NCBI GenBank assembly: GCA_022846075.1
Contig: AP025582.1
Location: forward strand, 620,001-684,000
Source of the DNA: Oscillospiraceae bacterium
GTDB lineage: Bacteria > Bacillota > Clostridia > Oscillospirales > Oscillospiraceae
DNA length: 64,000 nucleotides
Direction: 5' to 3'
A program made the position numbers and the translations under genes. Each line of letters begins with the position of its first letter. The stretch's first letter is position 1. Positions 18,134 through 28,659 of this stretch are shown in pieces. Under the pieces are notes generated by a model. It saw nothing but the letters and a program-made list of their open reading frames with translations, was not told the DNA's origin and searched no databases.

Positions 18134-18517
18134 CTATTCCTTCTCAAACCGCTCCCGGAAGCCCTCCATCTGCGCCTCGTCCTTCACCTCCAGGTCCCGC
18201 ACCCCCGCGCGGCCCTCCACGTGGTGGGTCAGCTCGTGGGCCAGGGTGGTGTGGAGCTCGTCGGCCCAGTCCTCCTCGCTCCACTCCTCCAGCTTGGCCA
18301 GGGCCGTGAAGGAGCCGTAGTAGATATTGATGTGATTGCCCAGCATGTCCCGGCAGTATTCCCCCATGAAATAGAGCTCGTCGTCGGGGAAGTCCGGGTC
18401 CTTCATCGCCTGGGGCTCCAAAATAATGCCGCCGTTGAGCCCCTCGAAGAATTCCGGCGGGAACTCCTCCGCCATCTCGTCCAGCAGCCTGCCCACCCGC
18501 TCAAAGGATAAGATCAT
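18134..18517 (-). CDS. metallopeptidase-family (zincin-like) protein
   Basis: 127-aa small soluble protein, start at 18517 behind GGAGGCG (minus strand). It contains a zincin motif HELTHH (His94-Glu95-His98) in HTTLAHELTHHVEG and a region YFMGEYCRDMLGNHINIYYGSF typical of the MMP-like family (formerly DUF1025). Extending the frame upstream adds a basic stretch with no ribosome site, so the short form is preferred. The substrate is unknown. It is convergent with phoR and divergent from uraA. Confidence 0.78.
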   Translation of the reverse strand: MILSFERVGRLLDEMAEEFPPEFFEGLNGGIILEPQAMKDPDFPDDELYFMGEYCRDMLGNHINIYYGSFTALAKLEEWSEEDWADELHTTLAHELTHHVEGRAGVRDLEVKDEAQMEGFRERFEKE

Positions 18518-18544
18518 AAAAAACGCCTCCTCAAGTTTTTCCTC

Positions 18545-18573
18545 TTGCAATCTGCCCCGGCTTTTTGTATAAT
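18545..18573 (+). promoter_or_regulatory. uraA promoter
   Basis: TTGCAA (18545-18550), 17-bp spacer, TATAAT (18568-18573). The transcript should begin near 18580 with a leader of about 155 nt holding a short ORF and an intrinsic terminator. Confidence 0.7.
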
Positions 18574-18606
18574 ATTCGACAATGGAGAGAAAAGGGGGAA
18601 GGGACC

Positions 18607-18687
18607 ATGGCGGAGCGGATGCGTTGGACGGCGGCTCGGCGGGGCCTTTCTTTTCTTTTTCCCTTTTGCGTGGCGTACCGGCAGTAA
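18607..18687 (+). CDS. putative 26-aa attenuator leader peptide of uraA
   Basis: ATG at 18607 behind a purine-rich ribosome site (GGGGGAAGGG), 26 codons, TAA at 18685-18687. Codons 14-20 (LSFLFPF) are encoded by an unbroken pyrimidine-rich tract (18645-18666), which in RNA is a U-rich pause-prone stretch. The stop codon falls in the loop of the terminator hairpin 18676-18695, so a ribosome following closely behind RNA polymerase would cover the left arm. This is the logic of the E. coli pyrBI and pyrE leaders, where low UTP pauses polymerase. Translation has not been shown; the peptide itself resembles nothing known. Confidence 0.55.
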   Translation: MAERMRWTAARRGLSFLFPFCVAYRQ

Positions 18688-18703
18688 TGCCGGTATTTTT
18701 TTT
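18676..18703 (+). terminator. attenuator terminator in the uraA leader
   Basis: TACCGGCA (18676-18683), loop GTAA, TGCCGGTA (18688-18695), T8 (18696-18703). The upstream neighbour is on the other strand, so this terminator can act only on the uraA leader transcript. Confidence 0.8.
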
Positions 18704-18735
18704 GCCCATGTGTGTGAGTTGAAAGGAGAATGACG

Positions 18736-20133
18736 ATGAACGAAACCACCAAGCGCACCGCCCCCATCCGGGACGCCCGGACCCTGGGGCTGCCCAAGAT
18801 GCTGATCCTGGGTCTCCAGCATATGTTCGCCATGTTCGGCGCCACCGTGCTGGTGCCCATCCTGGTCCAGGGCTACGGCCTGCCCCTGTCCATCCAGACC
18901 ACCCTCTTTTTCGCCGGGGTGGGGACCCTCTTTTTCCACGTGTGCACCAAGCTGAAGGTGCCCGCCTTCCTGGGCTCCTCCTTCGCCTTCCTGGGCGGCT
19001 TCTCCGCTATGGCGAACATGGATACGGGCCGGTACGCCGCCATGGCCGCGGGGGAAAAGCTCCAGTACGCCTGCGGCGGCATCGTGGTGGCGGGGCTCCT
19101 CTACGTGGCACTGGCCCTCATCATCAAGGCCGTAGGGGTCCATAAGGTCATGCATTTCCTGCCCCCGGTGGTCACAGGGCCCATCATCATCCTCATCGGC
19201 CTCAACCTGGCCCCCTCCGCCGTGTCCAACGCCTCCACCTGCTGGTGGCTGGCCCTGGTGTCCATCGCCGTCATCGTGGTGGCCAATATCTGGGGCAGGG
19301 GCATGATCAAGATCATCCCCATCCTTCTGGGTGTGGTGGTGCCCTATCTGGTGGCCCTCATCGCCAACGCCATGGGAGCCACCGCCCTGGACAGCCTGGG
19401 CAACGCGGTGCCCCTGCTGGACTTCTCCGGGGTGGCCGCCGCGGATCTGGTGGGCTTCCAGCCCTTCCTCACCAACTTCTCCGGCAGCGTGGCCAAGTTT
19501 GACCTCTCCGCCATCCTGGTCATGGCCCCCATCGCCGTGGCCTCCATGATGGAGCACATCGGCGACATGTCCGCCATCTCCGCCACCGTGGGGGAGAACT
19601 TCATTGAGGAGCCGGGCCTCCACCGCACCCTGGTGGGCGACGGCATCGCCACCGCCCTGGCCGGCCTCTTCGGCGGCCCCGCCAACACCACCTACGGTGA
19701 AAACACCGGTGTGCTGGTCCTCTCCGGGGTCCACGACCCCCGTGTGGTCCGTCTGGCCGCCCTCTACGCCGTGGTGCTGTCCTTCTCCCCGGCCTTTGCC
19801 GCCCTGGTGAGCTCCATCCCCTCCGCCATCATCGGCGGGGTGAGCTTCATCCTCTACGGCATGATCTCCGCCATCGGCGTGCGGAACGTGGTGGAGAACC
19901 AGGTGGACTTCACAAACTCCCGCAACCTCATCATCGCCGCCGTCATCCTGGTGTGCGGCCTGGGCTTCACCGGGGGGCTCACCTTCACCGTGGGCGGGGC
20001 CACCATCACCCTGACCAGCCTTGCCATCGCGGCCATCGCGGGCATCGCCCTCAACGCCGTCCTCCCCGGCAACGACTTCCACTTCGGCCAGAGCGCCAAC
20101 GCCGATACGGCGGCGTCCCTGGGCCGGTATTGA
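18736..20133 (+). CDS. uraA: NCS2-family uracil permease
   Basis: 465-aa nucleobase:cation symporter with about 14 membrane segments. The ATG at 18736 is spaced better from AAAGGAGA than the ATG at 18730. UraA-type features are LGLQHMFAMFGATVLVPIL at the N terminus, the substrate-site helices AVASMMEHIGDMSAIS and the motif NTTYGENTGVLVLSGVHDP. Xanthine permeases of the same superfamily differ at these sites, so uracil is the likely substrate. The gene sits behind a leader ORF and terminator, indicating control by attenuation, plausibly by pyrimidine supply. Confidence 0.85.
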   Translation: MNETTKRTAPIRDARTLGLPKMLILGLQHMFAMFGATVLVPILVQGYGLPLSIQTTLFFAGVGTLFFHVCTKLKVPAFLGSSFAFLGGFSAMANMDTGRYAAMAAGEKLQYACGGIVVAGLLYVALALIIKAVGVHKVMHFLPPVVTGPIIILIGLNLAPSAVSNASTCWWLALVSIAVIVVANIWGRGMIKIIPILLGVVVPYLVALIANAMGATALDSLGNAVPLLDFSGVAAADLVGFQPFLTNFSGSVAKFDLSAILVMAPIAVASMMEHIGDMSAISATVGENFIEEPGLHRTLVGDGIATALAGLFGGPANTTYGENTGVLVLSGVHDPRVVRLAALYAVVLSFSPAFAALVSSIPSAIIGGVSFILYGMISAIGVRNVVENQVDFTNSRNLIIAAVILVCGLGFTGGLTFTVGGATITLTSLAIAAIAGIALNAVLPGNDFHFGQSANADTAASLGRY

Positions 20134-20153
20134 TCCGGAGCCCGTCTTTTCTG

Positions 20154-20190
20154 ACCGCGGCGGCCGCTTGAGCGGCCGCCGCGGTTTTTT
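20154..20190 (+). terminator. terminator after uraA
   Basis: Fifteen-bp perfect stem (left arm 20154-20168, right arm 20171-20185) containing two NotI-type GCGGCCGC sites, then T6. The T run overlaps the stop codon of the convergent decarboxylase gene. Confidence 0.88.
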
Positions 20191-21409
20191 ATCCGGTTAC
20201 AACGCCGTCCCGGGAGAGGAAGAGCTGGGCCGGGGGCGGCTGGGAGGAGAACTGCATGGGAGACAGCACCGCCCCGTAGCTCCCGGCGTTCTTGACCACC
20301 ACCAGGTCTCCCCGCTGGAGCCTGGGCAGGGTGACGTCCCGTGCGATCACGTCCGAAGCGGTGCACAGATTCCCCGCCAGCGTGACGGTCTCCTCCGGCC
20401 CTTCGCCGGTCAGCGCCTCACAGGGAAAGGCGTCCACGGCGGTAAAGAGGGGCTCGCTCCCGGCGGGAACGCCGTCCCCCGCGTAATTGGCCACCAGCTG
20501 GGCCAGGCAGGGGCGGAGGAAGCCATTGAGGGTATTGCTGAGGATGAGGAAGGTGGTCCCCATGGACTCCTTCCGGTCCAGCACCCTGGTGACATAGTAC
20601 CCGCTTTTGCCCACCGCGTAGCGGCCCGTCTCTAAAATAAGCCGGGCCCCGGGCAGCCGTTCCCGGAAGGCCTCCGCCAGCCGGGCGGTCCGCCGGCCCA
20701 GGTCCTTGGTGTCCAGGGGGCGGTCCCCCTCCCCGTAGGGGATGCCCAGGCCGGAGCCCAGGTTGACAAATTCCAGCTTCTCCCCCAGGGCCTTCTGAAA
20801 GGCGGCGGCCAGGGCGAGGACCCTGCGGTAATAGCCCTCCAGCACCGGGGCGTGGAGCTCCTGGCTGCGCAAATGGACATGGATGCCCGCGATCCTGACG
20901 TTGGGAAGGGCCTTCCACGCCGGGACCGCCTGAAAGGCCAGGGCCTCGTCGATCCCAAATTTGGAGGGCTGGCCGCCGTCCCCCGCGAAGGTAAAGCCGG
21001 GATTGATACGGACCCCTATTTTGGCGGTGATCCGCCGCGCCGCGGCGAGGCGCTGGATGAGGGCGATCTCCTCCAGGCTGTCGGCGATGAGGGTGGAGCG
21101 TTCCAGCGCCCCCTCCAGATCCACGGTCCGCTTTCCCGGGGCGGAGTAGTGGATCCGCTCCGGCCCCAGCCCGCTCCGATGGGCCTGCTCGACCTCGGAC
21201 AGGCTGGCGGCGTCGGCGCCCAGGCCATGGGCGAAGAGGCTCTCCGCCACCGCCGGGTGGGGGTTGGCTTTCAGCGAGTAGAGAAACTCCGCGGCCCCCA
21301 GATCCGTTTTCAGGCGGCGGACGGCGTCGTCGATGCCCCGCTCGTCATAGAGGTAAAAGCTGTCATAGCGCCGGGCCTGCTCTAAAATGACCTCTTTTAG
21401 GTCCAACAT
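20189..21409 (-). CDS. PLP-dependent (alanine-racemase-fold) decarboxylase, DAP/ornithine family
   Basis: 406-aa fold-type III PLP enzyme, start ATG at 21409 behind GGAGGCGGAC (minus strand). Schiff-base Lys is in EFLYSLKANPHP; the phosphate-binding segment is NLGSGLGIPYGEGD; LETGRYAVG and the catalytic-Cys loop GNLCTASDVIARD follow. It is shorter and more divergent than housekeeping LysA, and no lysine-pathway genes are adjacent. It could act on diaminopimelate, ornithine/lysine or a carrier-bound amino acid, as in antibiotic and siderophore pathways. It follows the MerR-RDD gene by 50 nt and may be controlled with it. Confidence 0.78.
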   Translation of the reverse strand: MLDLKEVILEQARRYDSFYLYDERGIDDAVRRLKTDLGAAEFLYSLKANPHPAVAESLFAHGLGADAASLSEVEQAHRSGLGPERIHYSAPGKRTVDLEGALERSTLIADSLEEIALIQRLAAARRITAKIGVRINPGFTFAGDGGQPSKFGIDEALAFQAVPAWKALPNVRIAGIHVHLRSQELHAPVLEGYYRRVLALAAAFQKALGEKLEFVNLGSGLGIPYGEGDRPLDTKDLGRRTARLAEAFRERLPGARLILETGRYAVGKSGYYVTRVLDRKESMGTTFLILSNTLNGFLRPCLAQLVANYAGDGVPAGSEPLFTAVDAFPCEALTGEGPEETVTLAGNLCTASDVIARDVTLPRLQRGDLVVVKNAGSYGAVLSPMQFSSQPPPAQLFLSRDGVVTG

Positions 21410-21459
21410 GTCCGCCTCCTTGGGGCTGTGGCTTCGGAGCGGCCGTCCGCATCCGGGCC

Positions 21460-22905
21460 CTATGCGTTTTGAACGGTAAATTCCAGCCGCAGCCCGACCT
21501 TTTGCCCCTCCGGGACCTCGATGAAGGCGCCGGGGGTGCCCTCGACGCCGGTAAACCGGGCCGTCTGGGTGACGCGCACGCCCCGGTAGATGAGGTCGTA
21601 GTTCCACTCTTCGCTGGGGAGCTGGGCCACCCACTCGTCCGGGTGGAAATTCAGGCAGTTCACCTGGGGCAGGGCTCCGGCATAGGACAGCAGGCCGATG
21701 GGCTGGGCAGAGCTGACGAAGGCCGCGGCCAGGAACCCGCCGGTGGAGAGCTCCAGCTCGTAGGTGAAGCCGGTGACCTCCCCGCCGGTGAGGATGGGGC
21801 TCCACCGCTTTACCTGGGCGGGGAACGGCTCAATGGCGATCGCGTTGCCCGGCAGCGCTTCCTCGGTGCCCTCCGCTGTCAGATGAACGGCGTTTTCATA
21901 GAGGTAATCCAAGTAGAAATTGTAGTTATCCGCAAATTGCTCCGGGGTCAGCGGCCCCCGGTGGGGCGGCAGCTGGCCCTGAAGGGTGATGACGAGCACC
22001 AGGGCCAGTAAGGCGCCATATGCCCCCGCAAAGGCGAAGCACCGCCAGGAGCTCTCCGGGATCTCCAGCCGTTCGGCCCGGCCGTCGTCGGCGCTCCAGG
22101 CCCAAGGGCTGCGCTCCCCGATGTTGCAGGCCTTCCAGCTTTTGTAGTAGCGCCACAGTCTGTAGAAGGGGAGGCCGTAGCCCATGCCCTGGGCGAAGAG
22201 GGTCCCCAGCCGCTTCCGGGCGGCGGCGGTGGAGAGCTTTTCGCCGTCCGCGTCCCGCAGGGTAATGCCGAAGACGAACTTCCCGGGGGTGGTGCCCCAA
22301 AAGTGGAGCAGGAGGGGTTCCAGCAAAAACATGAGGGCAAAGGCGAGATAGCTGTCGAAGAGCTGAAAGAAGAAGTTGGTGGTCAAATGGGGCGGAAAGC
22401 GGAGGATCAGGACCTCGGCCACGGTAAAGGGCAGGCTGTAAATGGCCAGATCCAGGGTCCGGGCGAAGAGCCTCCGCCAGGAGTGGCCCGGCAGGGGAGG
22501 GGCCTCGTCCTTCGGCGGGGCGAACCGCTCCGAGGCCGGGGCCTTTTCCAGCTCCCTGAGCCAGGGGGCGGCGTCCAGGGCGGCGTAGTCCGCCCCGGAG
22601 GAGCGAAGCTGGGCGCACACGTCCCGGGCCCGGTCCAGGGCCGCCTGGTCGGCCTCCAGCTGGCGCAGCTGCCGTTCCAGGGCGGCGGTGAGGGGGAGCT
22701 CTCCCCGCTGGAGGGAGCGGATGGTGTCCAGGTCCATATGGAGCTGCCGCAGGAGCTTGATCTTTTCCAAAGCTGCGGCGTCGGCCTCGCTGTAATCCCG
22801 GTAGCCGTTGGCTGCCCGGGCGGGGGAGAGCAGGCCCTCCTGCTCGTAAAAGCGGATGTTGGCCCGGGTCATCCCAACGGCCTGTTCCAGTTCTTTGATG
22901 GTCAT
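21460..22905 (-). CDS. membrane-anchored MerR-type regulator with RDD domain
   Basis: 481-aa fusion. Residues 1-70 are a MerR winged helix-turn-helix (TIKELEQAVGMTRANIRFYE, NGYRDYSEAD), followed by a coiled-coil dimerisation stretch to about 120. Residues about 143-280 are an RDD-type membrane domain (RRLFARTLDLAIYSLPF, LHFWGTTPGKFVFGI). Another transmembrane helix lies near 290-312 (AFAGAYGALLALVLVIT), and the last about 165 residues are predicted to be extracytoplasmic and match no family I recognise. This is a one-step sensor: an outside domain tied directly to a DNA-binding domain. Its promoter has the 19-bp spacer characteristic of MerR targets. Confidence 0.8.
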   Translation of the reverse strand: MTIKELEQAVGMTRANIRFYEQEGLLSPARAANGYRDYSEADAAALEKIKLLRQLHMDLDTIRSLQRGELPLTAALERQLRQLEADQAALDRARDVCAQLRSSGADYAALDAAPWLRELEKAPASERFAPPKDEAPPLPGHSWRRLFARTLDLAIYSLPFTVAEVLILRFPPHLTTNFFFQLFDSYLAFALMFLLEPLLLHFWGTTPGKFVFGITLRDADGEKLSTAAARKRLGTLFAQGMGYGLPFYRLWRYYKSWKACNIGERSPWAWSADDGRAERLEIPESSWRCFAFAGAYGALLALVLVITLQGQLPPHRGPLTPEQFADNYNFYLDYLYENAVHLTAEGTEEALPGNAIAIEPFPAQVKRWSPILTGGEVTGFTYELELSTGGFLAAAFVSSAQPIGLLSYAGALPQVNCLNFHPDEWVAQLPSEEWNYDLIYRGVRVTQTARFTGVEGTPGAFIEVPEGQKVGLRLEFTVQNA

Positions 22906-22924
22906 GAAACCACCTCCTGGGGGC

Positions 22925-22955
22925 AGTATAAGGTGTCAAGCGGCTCGACAGTCAA
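22925..22955 (-). promoter_or_regulatory. MerR-type autoregulated promoter with 19-bp spacer and operator dyad
   Basis: On the minus strand: TTGACT (22955-22950), 19-bp spacer, TATACT (22930-22925). The spacer carries the interrupted palindrome TGTCAAGCGGCTCGACA (plus strand 22934-22950). Over-long 19-bp spacers with a central dyad are the hallmark of promoters distorted by MerR-family activators. Confidence 0.75.
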
Positions 22956-23533
22956 GACTTTTCGATAAAATGGGAGCAAAAATTATGTGCGGCGGGGATG
23001 CTGGTGGAGACTCCGTCCCCCACGGATTTGCGGGGGACGGAGCGGGACGGTGGGGCTGCCTGGGCAAAAGGCTTCCCCTGGGGTCAAGTGGCCCTTAGCG
23101 ACAGCTTAGGGCCACTTGATGCATGCGAAGTCGTTGAAGCTGTCGAGCGAAGCGAGACGGATGAGGGAAACTTATCCCTCTGGCAGAGCCGTTCCCGTAT
23201 CCGCAGTTCCCCTCATCCGTCAGCCCTTCGGGCTACCACCTTCCCCCGAGGGGAAGGCTAAGGGCCTGCGCGAATACACTTATCTGTCAAGCACACGTCA
23301 GCGGCCGAGCGGCGCGAGAGAAACCACGGGTCGTACAGACGCACTCGCGCTTTTCCCCCTAGCTTCGGGCAGTAGACCTTCTATTAAAATGGGAATCTGC
23401 GAGCAGGTTTACACCAAAAGACTTTTCTTTGGGGGTCTGGGGCGGCGTTTCTTTTCCTCGGGAAAAGAAATGTCCCCCAGATTTGCACACGTCCCGACGT
23501 GCAATCAGTCAAAACAGAGAACTGCCCGGCGTC
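22956..23533. repeat. gene-free repeat region between merR-RDD and tex
   Basis: 578 bp with no credible gene. It holds several hairpins: GTGGCCCTTAGC-gaca-GCTTAGGGCCAC near 23088-23117; CCCCC-type arms around 23027; TTTCTTTTCC-tcg-GGAAAAGAAA near 23449-23471; and GATTTGCACAC/GTGCAATC near 23481-23507. At 23207-23258 is a copy of the dispersed unit (TTCCCCTCATC, small hairpin AGCCC-ttc-GGGCT, then a CTTCCCC hairpin) also found at 61932-61984. Confidence 0.6.
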
Positions 23534-25693
<2,160 letters not shown>

Positions 25694-25709
25694 AGATAAC
25701 TCCTTGCGG

Positions 25710-26585
25710 TCAGATTTTCAGCAGCAGCGCCAGGGTCCCGGCGGTGAGGAGGGCCAGACCCAGGGCGGCCTTGCGGGTCAGCTTCTCCCCCAGGAAGAGG
25801 CGGGAGAAGGCGATGGTGACGAGGATGCTCAGCTTGTCGATGGGGGCCACCACGCTGGCGGGGCCATCCTGGAGGGCCCGGTAGTAGAAGAGCCAGGAGG
25901 CGCCGGTGGCGAGGCCGGAGAGGAGGAGGAAGAGCCAGCTCCGGGGCTGGATGGCCTTGATTTCCCGGTGCTTTCCCCCCGCCAGGACGATGGCCCAGGC
26001 CAGGACCAGCACCACCAGGGTGCGCACGGCGGTGCCTAGGTTGGACTCCACCCCCTGGATGCCCACCTTGCCCAAAATGGCGGTGAGGGAGGCGAAGAGG
26101 GCGGAGAGGAGGGCCCAGAAGAGCCAGCCCTTCCCCCCGGGCTTGGCCTCGGCGGGGCCCGAGGCCTTGCGCTCCAGCATCAGGAGGGTGCCCGCCAGCA
26201 TCCCGACCATGCCCAAAACCTGGGCCGGACCCAAGGGCTCCCCCAGGAAGAGGAAGGCCAGGGCCATGGTGAGGACGGTGCTGGACTTGTCGATGGGGGC
26301 CACCTGGTTGACGCTGCCCAGCTGGAGGGCCCGGAAGTAACACAGCCAGGAGGCTCCGGTGGCAAGGCCCGAGAGGACCAGGAAGAGCCAGGTCTTGGGG
26401 GAGACGGCCCCCAGGGTGTGCTGGGAGCCCACGAGAAAGACCATCCCCCAGGCGAAGAGGGCCACCACCACCGTCCGCAGGGCGGTGGCGAGGTGGGAGT
26501 TGACGTCCCTCACGCCGATCTTGGCCAGCACGGCGGTGAGGCCGGCGAACCCGGCGGAGGCGAAGGCGCAGGCGAGCCACATCAT
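25710..26585 (-). CDS. EamA/DMT-superfamily transporter
   Basis: 291-aa membrane protein of ten hydrophobic segments made of two EamA repeats (1-140 and 150-291), each with a near-identical signature: WLFLVLSGLATGASWLCYFRAL and WLFLLLSGLATGASWLFYYRAL, followed by QVAPIDKSS and VVAPIDKLS. These transporters export metabolites or amino acids; the substrate is not predictable. Start ATG at 26585 or 26582. It lies under its own promoter and upstream of tex. Confidence 0.85.
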   Translation of the reverse strand: MMWLACAFASAGFAGLTAVLAKIGVRDVNSHLATALRTVVVALFAWGMVFLVGSQHTLGAVSPKTWLFLVLSGLATGASWLCYFRALQLGSVNQVAPIDKSSTVLTMALAFLFLGEPLGPAQVLGMVGMLAGTLLMLERKASGPAEAKPGGKGWLFWALLSALFASLTAILGKVGIQGVESNLGTAVRTLVVLVLAWAIVLAGGKHREIKAIQPRSWLFLLLSGLATGASWLFYYRALQDGPASVVAPIDKLSILVTIAFSRLFLGEKLTRKAALGLALLTAGTLALLLKI

Positions 26586-26608
26586 AAAAGGTCAGTCCTT
26601 TCCCGCAA

Positions 26609-26638
26609 ATTATACTCTATTTGGGGGCGGTCTGTCCA
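26609..26638 (-). promoter_or_regulatory. eamA-tex promoter
   Basis: Minus strand TGGACA (26638-26633), 18-bp spacer, TATAAT (26614-26609), 24 nt before the eamA start. Confidence 0.6.
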
Positions 26639-26767
26639 GAAAAAGGGGGCGGGCCTATGGTGAGGGGAAATATTGAAAGGAGTGTCAAACAGGGGGCCGC
26701 CGCATAAACTAATACCGTCCAAAGGCGGGCAAATCTGGCCGGAAAAACCGGCGAAAGGGATGGTACT

Positions 26768-28609
26768 ATGTGCGGGATCGCCGGTTTTTGCGATTTCAGC
26801 CGGGACAATACGACGCCTGTTTGGGGCGAGGTGGGGGAGCGGATGGGGGAGAAGCTCAACCACCGGGGCCCCGACGACAAGGGGCAGTGGCAGGGGGAGG
26901 CCGGGGTGCTGGTCCACCGGCGGCTGGCGGTCATCGACCCGAACAACGGCAGGCAGCCCATGGAGCGGGCCCTGGGGACGGCCCGGTTCGTGCTCACCTA
27001 CAACGGGGAGCTCTACAACACCCCCCAGCTGCGAAGGGAGCTGAAGGCCCAGGGATACCAGTTCACCACCCGGACCGACACCGAGGCGCTCCTCTACGCC
27101 TGCATGGAGTACGGCGAGGACGTGGGGCGGCATTTGGAGGGCATTTACGCCTTTGTCCTCTGGGACGGGCTCAAGCGGAAATTTTTCGCCTGCCGGGACC
27201 GGTTTGGGGTAAAGCCTTTCTTTTATGTCAACCGCGGAACGGAGTTCATTTTTGCCTCGGAGCTGAAGGCCCTTTTCCAGTACCCCGGGCTGGAGCCCAG
27301 GGCGGACGGGGACACCTGGCGGGAGGTGCTGGGCTTGGGACCCGCCCGGACGCCGGGGTCGGGGGTCTTTGCCGGAGTGGAGGCCCTGGAGCCGGGGTGC
27401 TGGCTCACCTTCGACGCCGACGGGCTGAAAAAGGGCCGGTACTGGGCCCTGGAGAGCCGCCCCCACACCGACGACTACGACACCACGGTGGAGCGGGTGC
27501 GGGAGCTGGTCACCGGGGCCATCACCCGGCAGTTGGTCAGCGACGTGCCCCTGTGCACCTTCCTCTCCGGGGGGCTGGACTCCAGCGTCATCACCGCCGT
27601 GGCGGCCAGGGATCACGCCCGCCGGGGCCTGCCGCCCCTGGAGACTTACTCCTTTGATTATACTGATAACGACAAGTATTTTACCCCCTCTTTATTCCAG
27701 CCTGACAACGATTCCCCCTGGGTGAAACGGATGGTGGAGGCCTTCCACACCCGGCACAGGGTGCTGACCTGCCCCATCCCGGAGCTGGCGGCCCTGCTGC
27801 CCGAGGCGGCCCGGTATAAGGACCTGCCGGGGATGGCGGACGTGGATTCCTCCCTCCTCTATTTCTGCCGTCAGGTGAAGAAAACCCACACCGTGGCCCT
27901 GTCCGGGGAGTGCGCCGACGAGGTATTCGGGGGTTACCCCTGGTTCGAGCGGGAGGACCTTTTGAACGCCCCCACCTTCCCCTGGTGCGTGGACCTCTCC
28001 CCCCGGTCGGAGGTGTTCGCCCCCGTATGGACCGGGCTGAACATTGAAGATTATGTCAACCAGACCTACGCCGACTGGACGGCGTCCACTCCCCGGCTGG
28101 CCGGGGAAACGGGGGAGGCCGCCCGGCGGCGGGAGGTGGGGTGGCTCAACCTCAACTGGTTCATGGCCACCCTGCTGGACCGGAAGGACCGGATGAGCAT
28201 GGCCTCCGGGCTGGAGGTGCGGGTGCCCTTCTGCGACCACCATCTGGTGGAGTACGTGTGGAACATCCCCTGGGAGATGAAGGCCATGGGGGGGCGGCGC
28301 AAGCAGGTGTTGCGGGACGCCGCCGAGGGGCTCCTCCCCGAGGACGTGCGGCTGCGGCCCAAGTCCCCCTACCCCAAGACCCACAACCCGCTTTACGAGC
28401 AGCTGGTCCGAGCGGGGGTGCTGGCCCTGCTGGACGACCCGAACGCGCCCATTCAAGCGCTGGTGGACGCCAAGGCCCTGCGGGAAGGGCTGCTGCGGGA
28501 CGCCGGGGACTACGGGAAGCCCTGGTTCGGGCAGCTGATGGCCGGGCCGCAGATGCTTGGGTATCTCATCCAGGTCAACGCCTGGATGGAGGAGTTCGGG
28601 ATCGGATAA
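26768..28609 (+). CDS. asnB: glutamine-hydrolysing asparagine synthetase
   Basis: 613-aa two-domain enzyme making asparagine from aspartate, ATP and glutamine. The N-terminal nucleophile is Cys2 (MCGIAGFCDF); glutaminase residues are NHRGPDDKG and VLTYNGELYN. The synthetase domain has the pyrophosphate loop FLSGGLDSSVI and ALSGECADEVFGGYPWF. Length is normal for the AsnB group. Start ATG at 26768, with a modest AAAGGGAT ribosome site. It stands alone and ends at a bidirectional terminator shared with the sugar-acid cluster. Confidence 0.92.
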   Translation: MCGIAGFCDFSRDNTTPVWGEVGERMGEKLNHRGPDDKGQWQGEAGVLVHRRLAVIDPNNGRQPMERALGTARFVLTYNGELYNTPQLRRELKAQGYQFTTRTDTEALLYACMEYGEDVGRHLEGIYAFVLWDGLKRKFFACRDRFGVKPFFYVNRGTEFIFASELKALFQYPGLEPRADGDTWREVLGLGPARTPGSGVFAGVEALEPGCWLTFDADGLKKGRYWALESRPHTDDYDTTVERVRELVTGAITRQLVSDVPLCTFLSGGLDSSVITAVAARDHARRGLPPLETYSFDYTDNDKYFTPSLFQPDNDSPWVKRMVEAFHTRHRVLTCPIPELAALLPEAARYKDLPGMADVDSSLLYFCRQVKKTHTVALSGECADEVFGGYPWFEREDLLNAPTFPWCVDLSPRSEVFAPVWTGLNIEDYVNQTYADWTASTPRLAGETGEAARRREVGWLNLNWFMATLLDRKDRMSMASGLEVRVPFCDHHLVEYVWNIPWEMKAMGGRRKQVLRDAAEGLLPEDVRLRPKSPYPKTHNPLYEQLVRAGVLALLDDPNAPIQALVDAKALREGLLRDAGDYGKPWFGQLMAGPQMLGYLIQVNAWMEEFGIG

Positions 28610-28623
28610 GGGCCCTGGGGGCG

Positions 28624-28657
28624 CGAAAAACCGGCGGCATTTGCCGCCGGTTTTTCG
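28624..28657. terminator. bidirectional terminator between asnB and the AEC carrier gene
   Basis: CGAAAAACCGGCGGCA (28624-28639) pairs with TGCCGCCGGTTTTTCG (28642-28657); the T5 and A5 flanks serve both strands. Confidence 0.85.
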
Positions 28658-28659
28658 TG

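Noticed and set aside
18574-18735. PyrR-binding site or purine riboswitch in the uraA leader
   Set aside because: No PyrR-loop-like sequence and no purine-riboswitch core (for example a UCUAC segment) could be found; the translated-leader layout explains the structure better.
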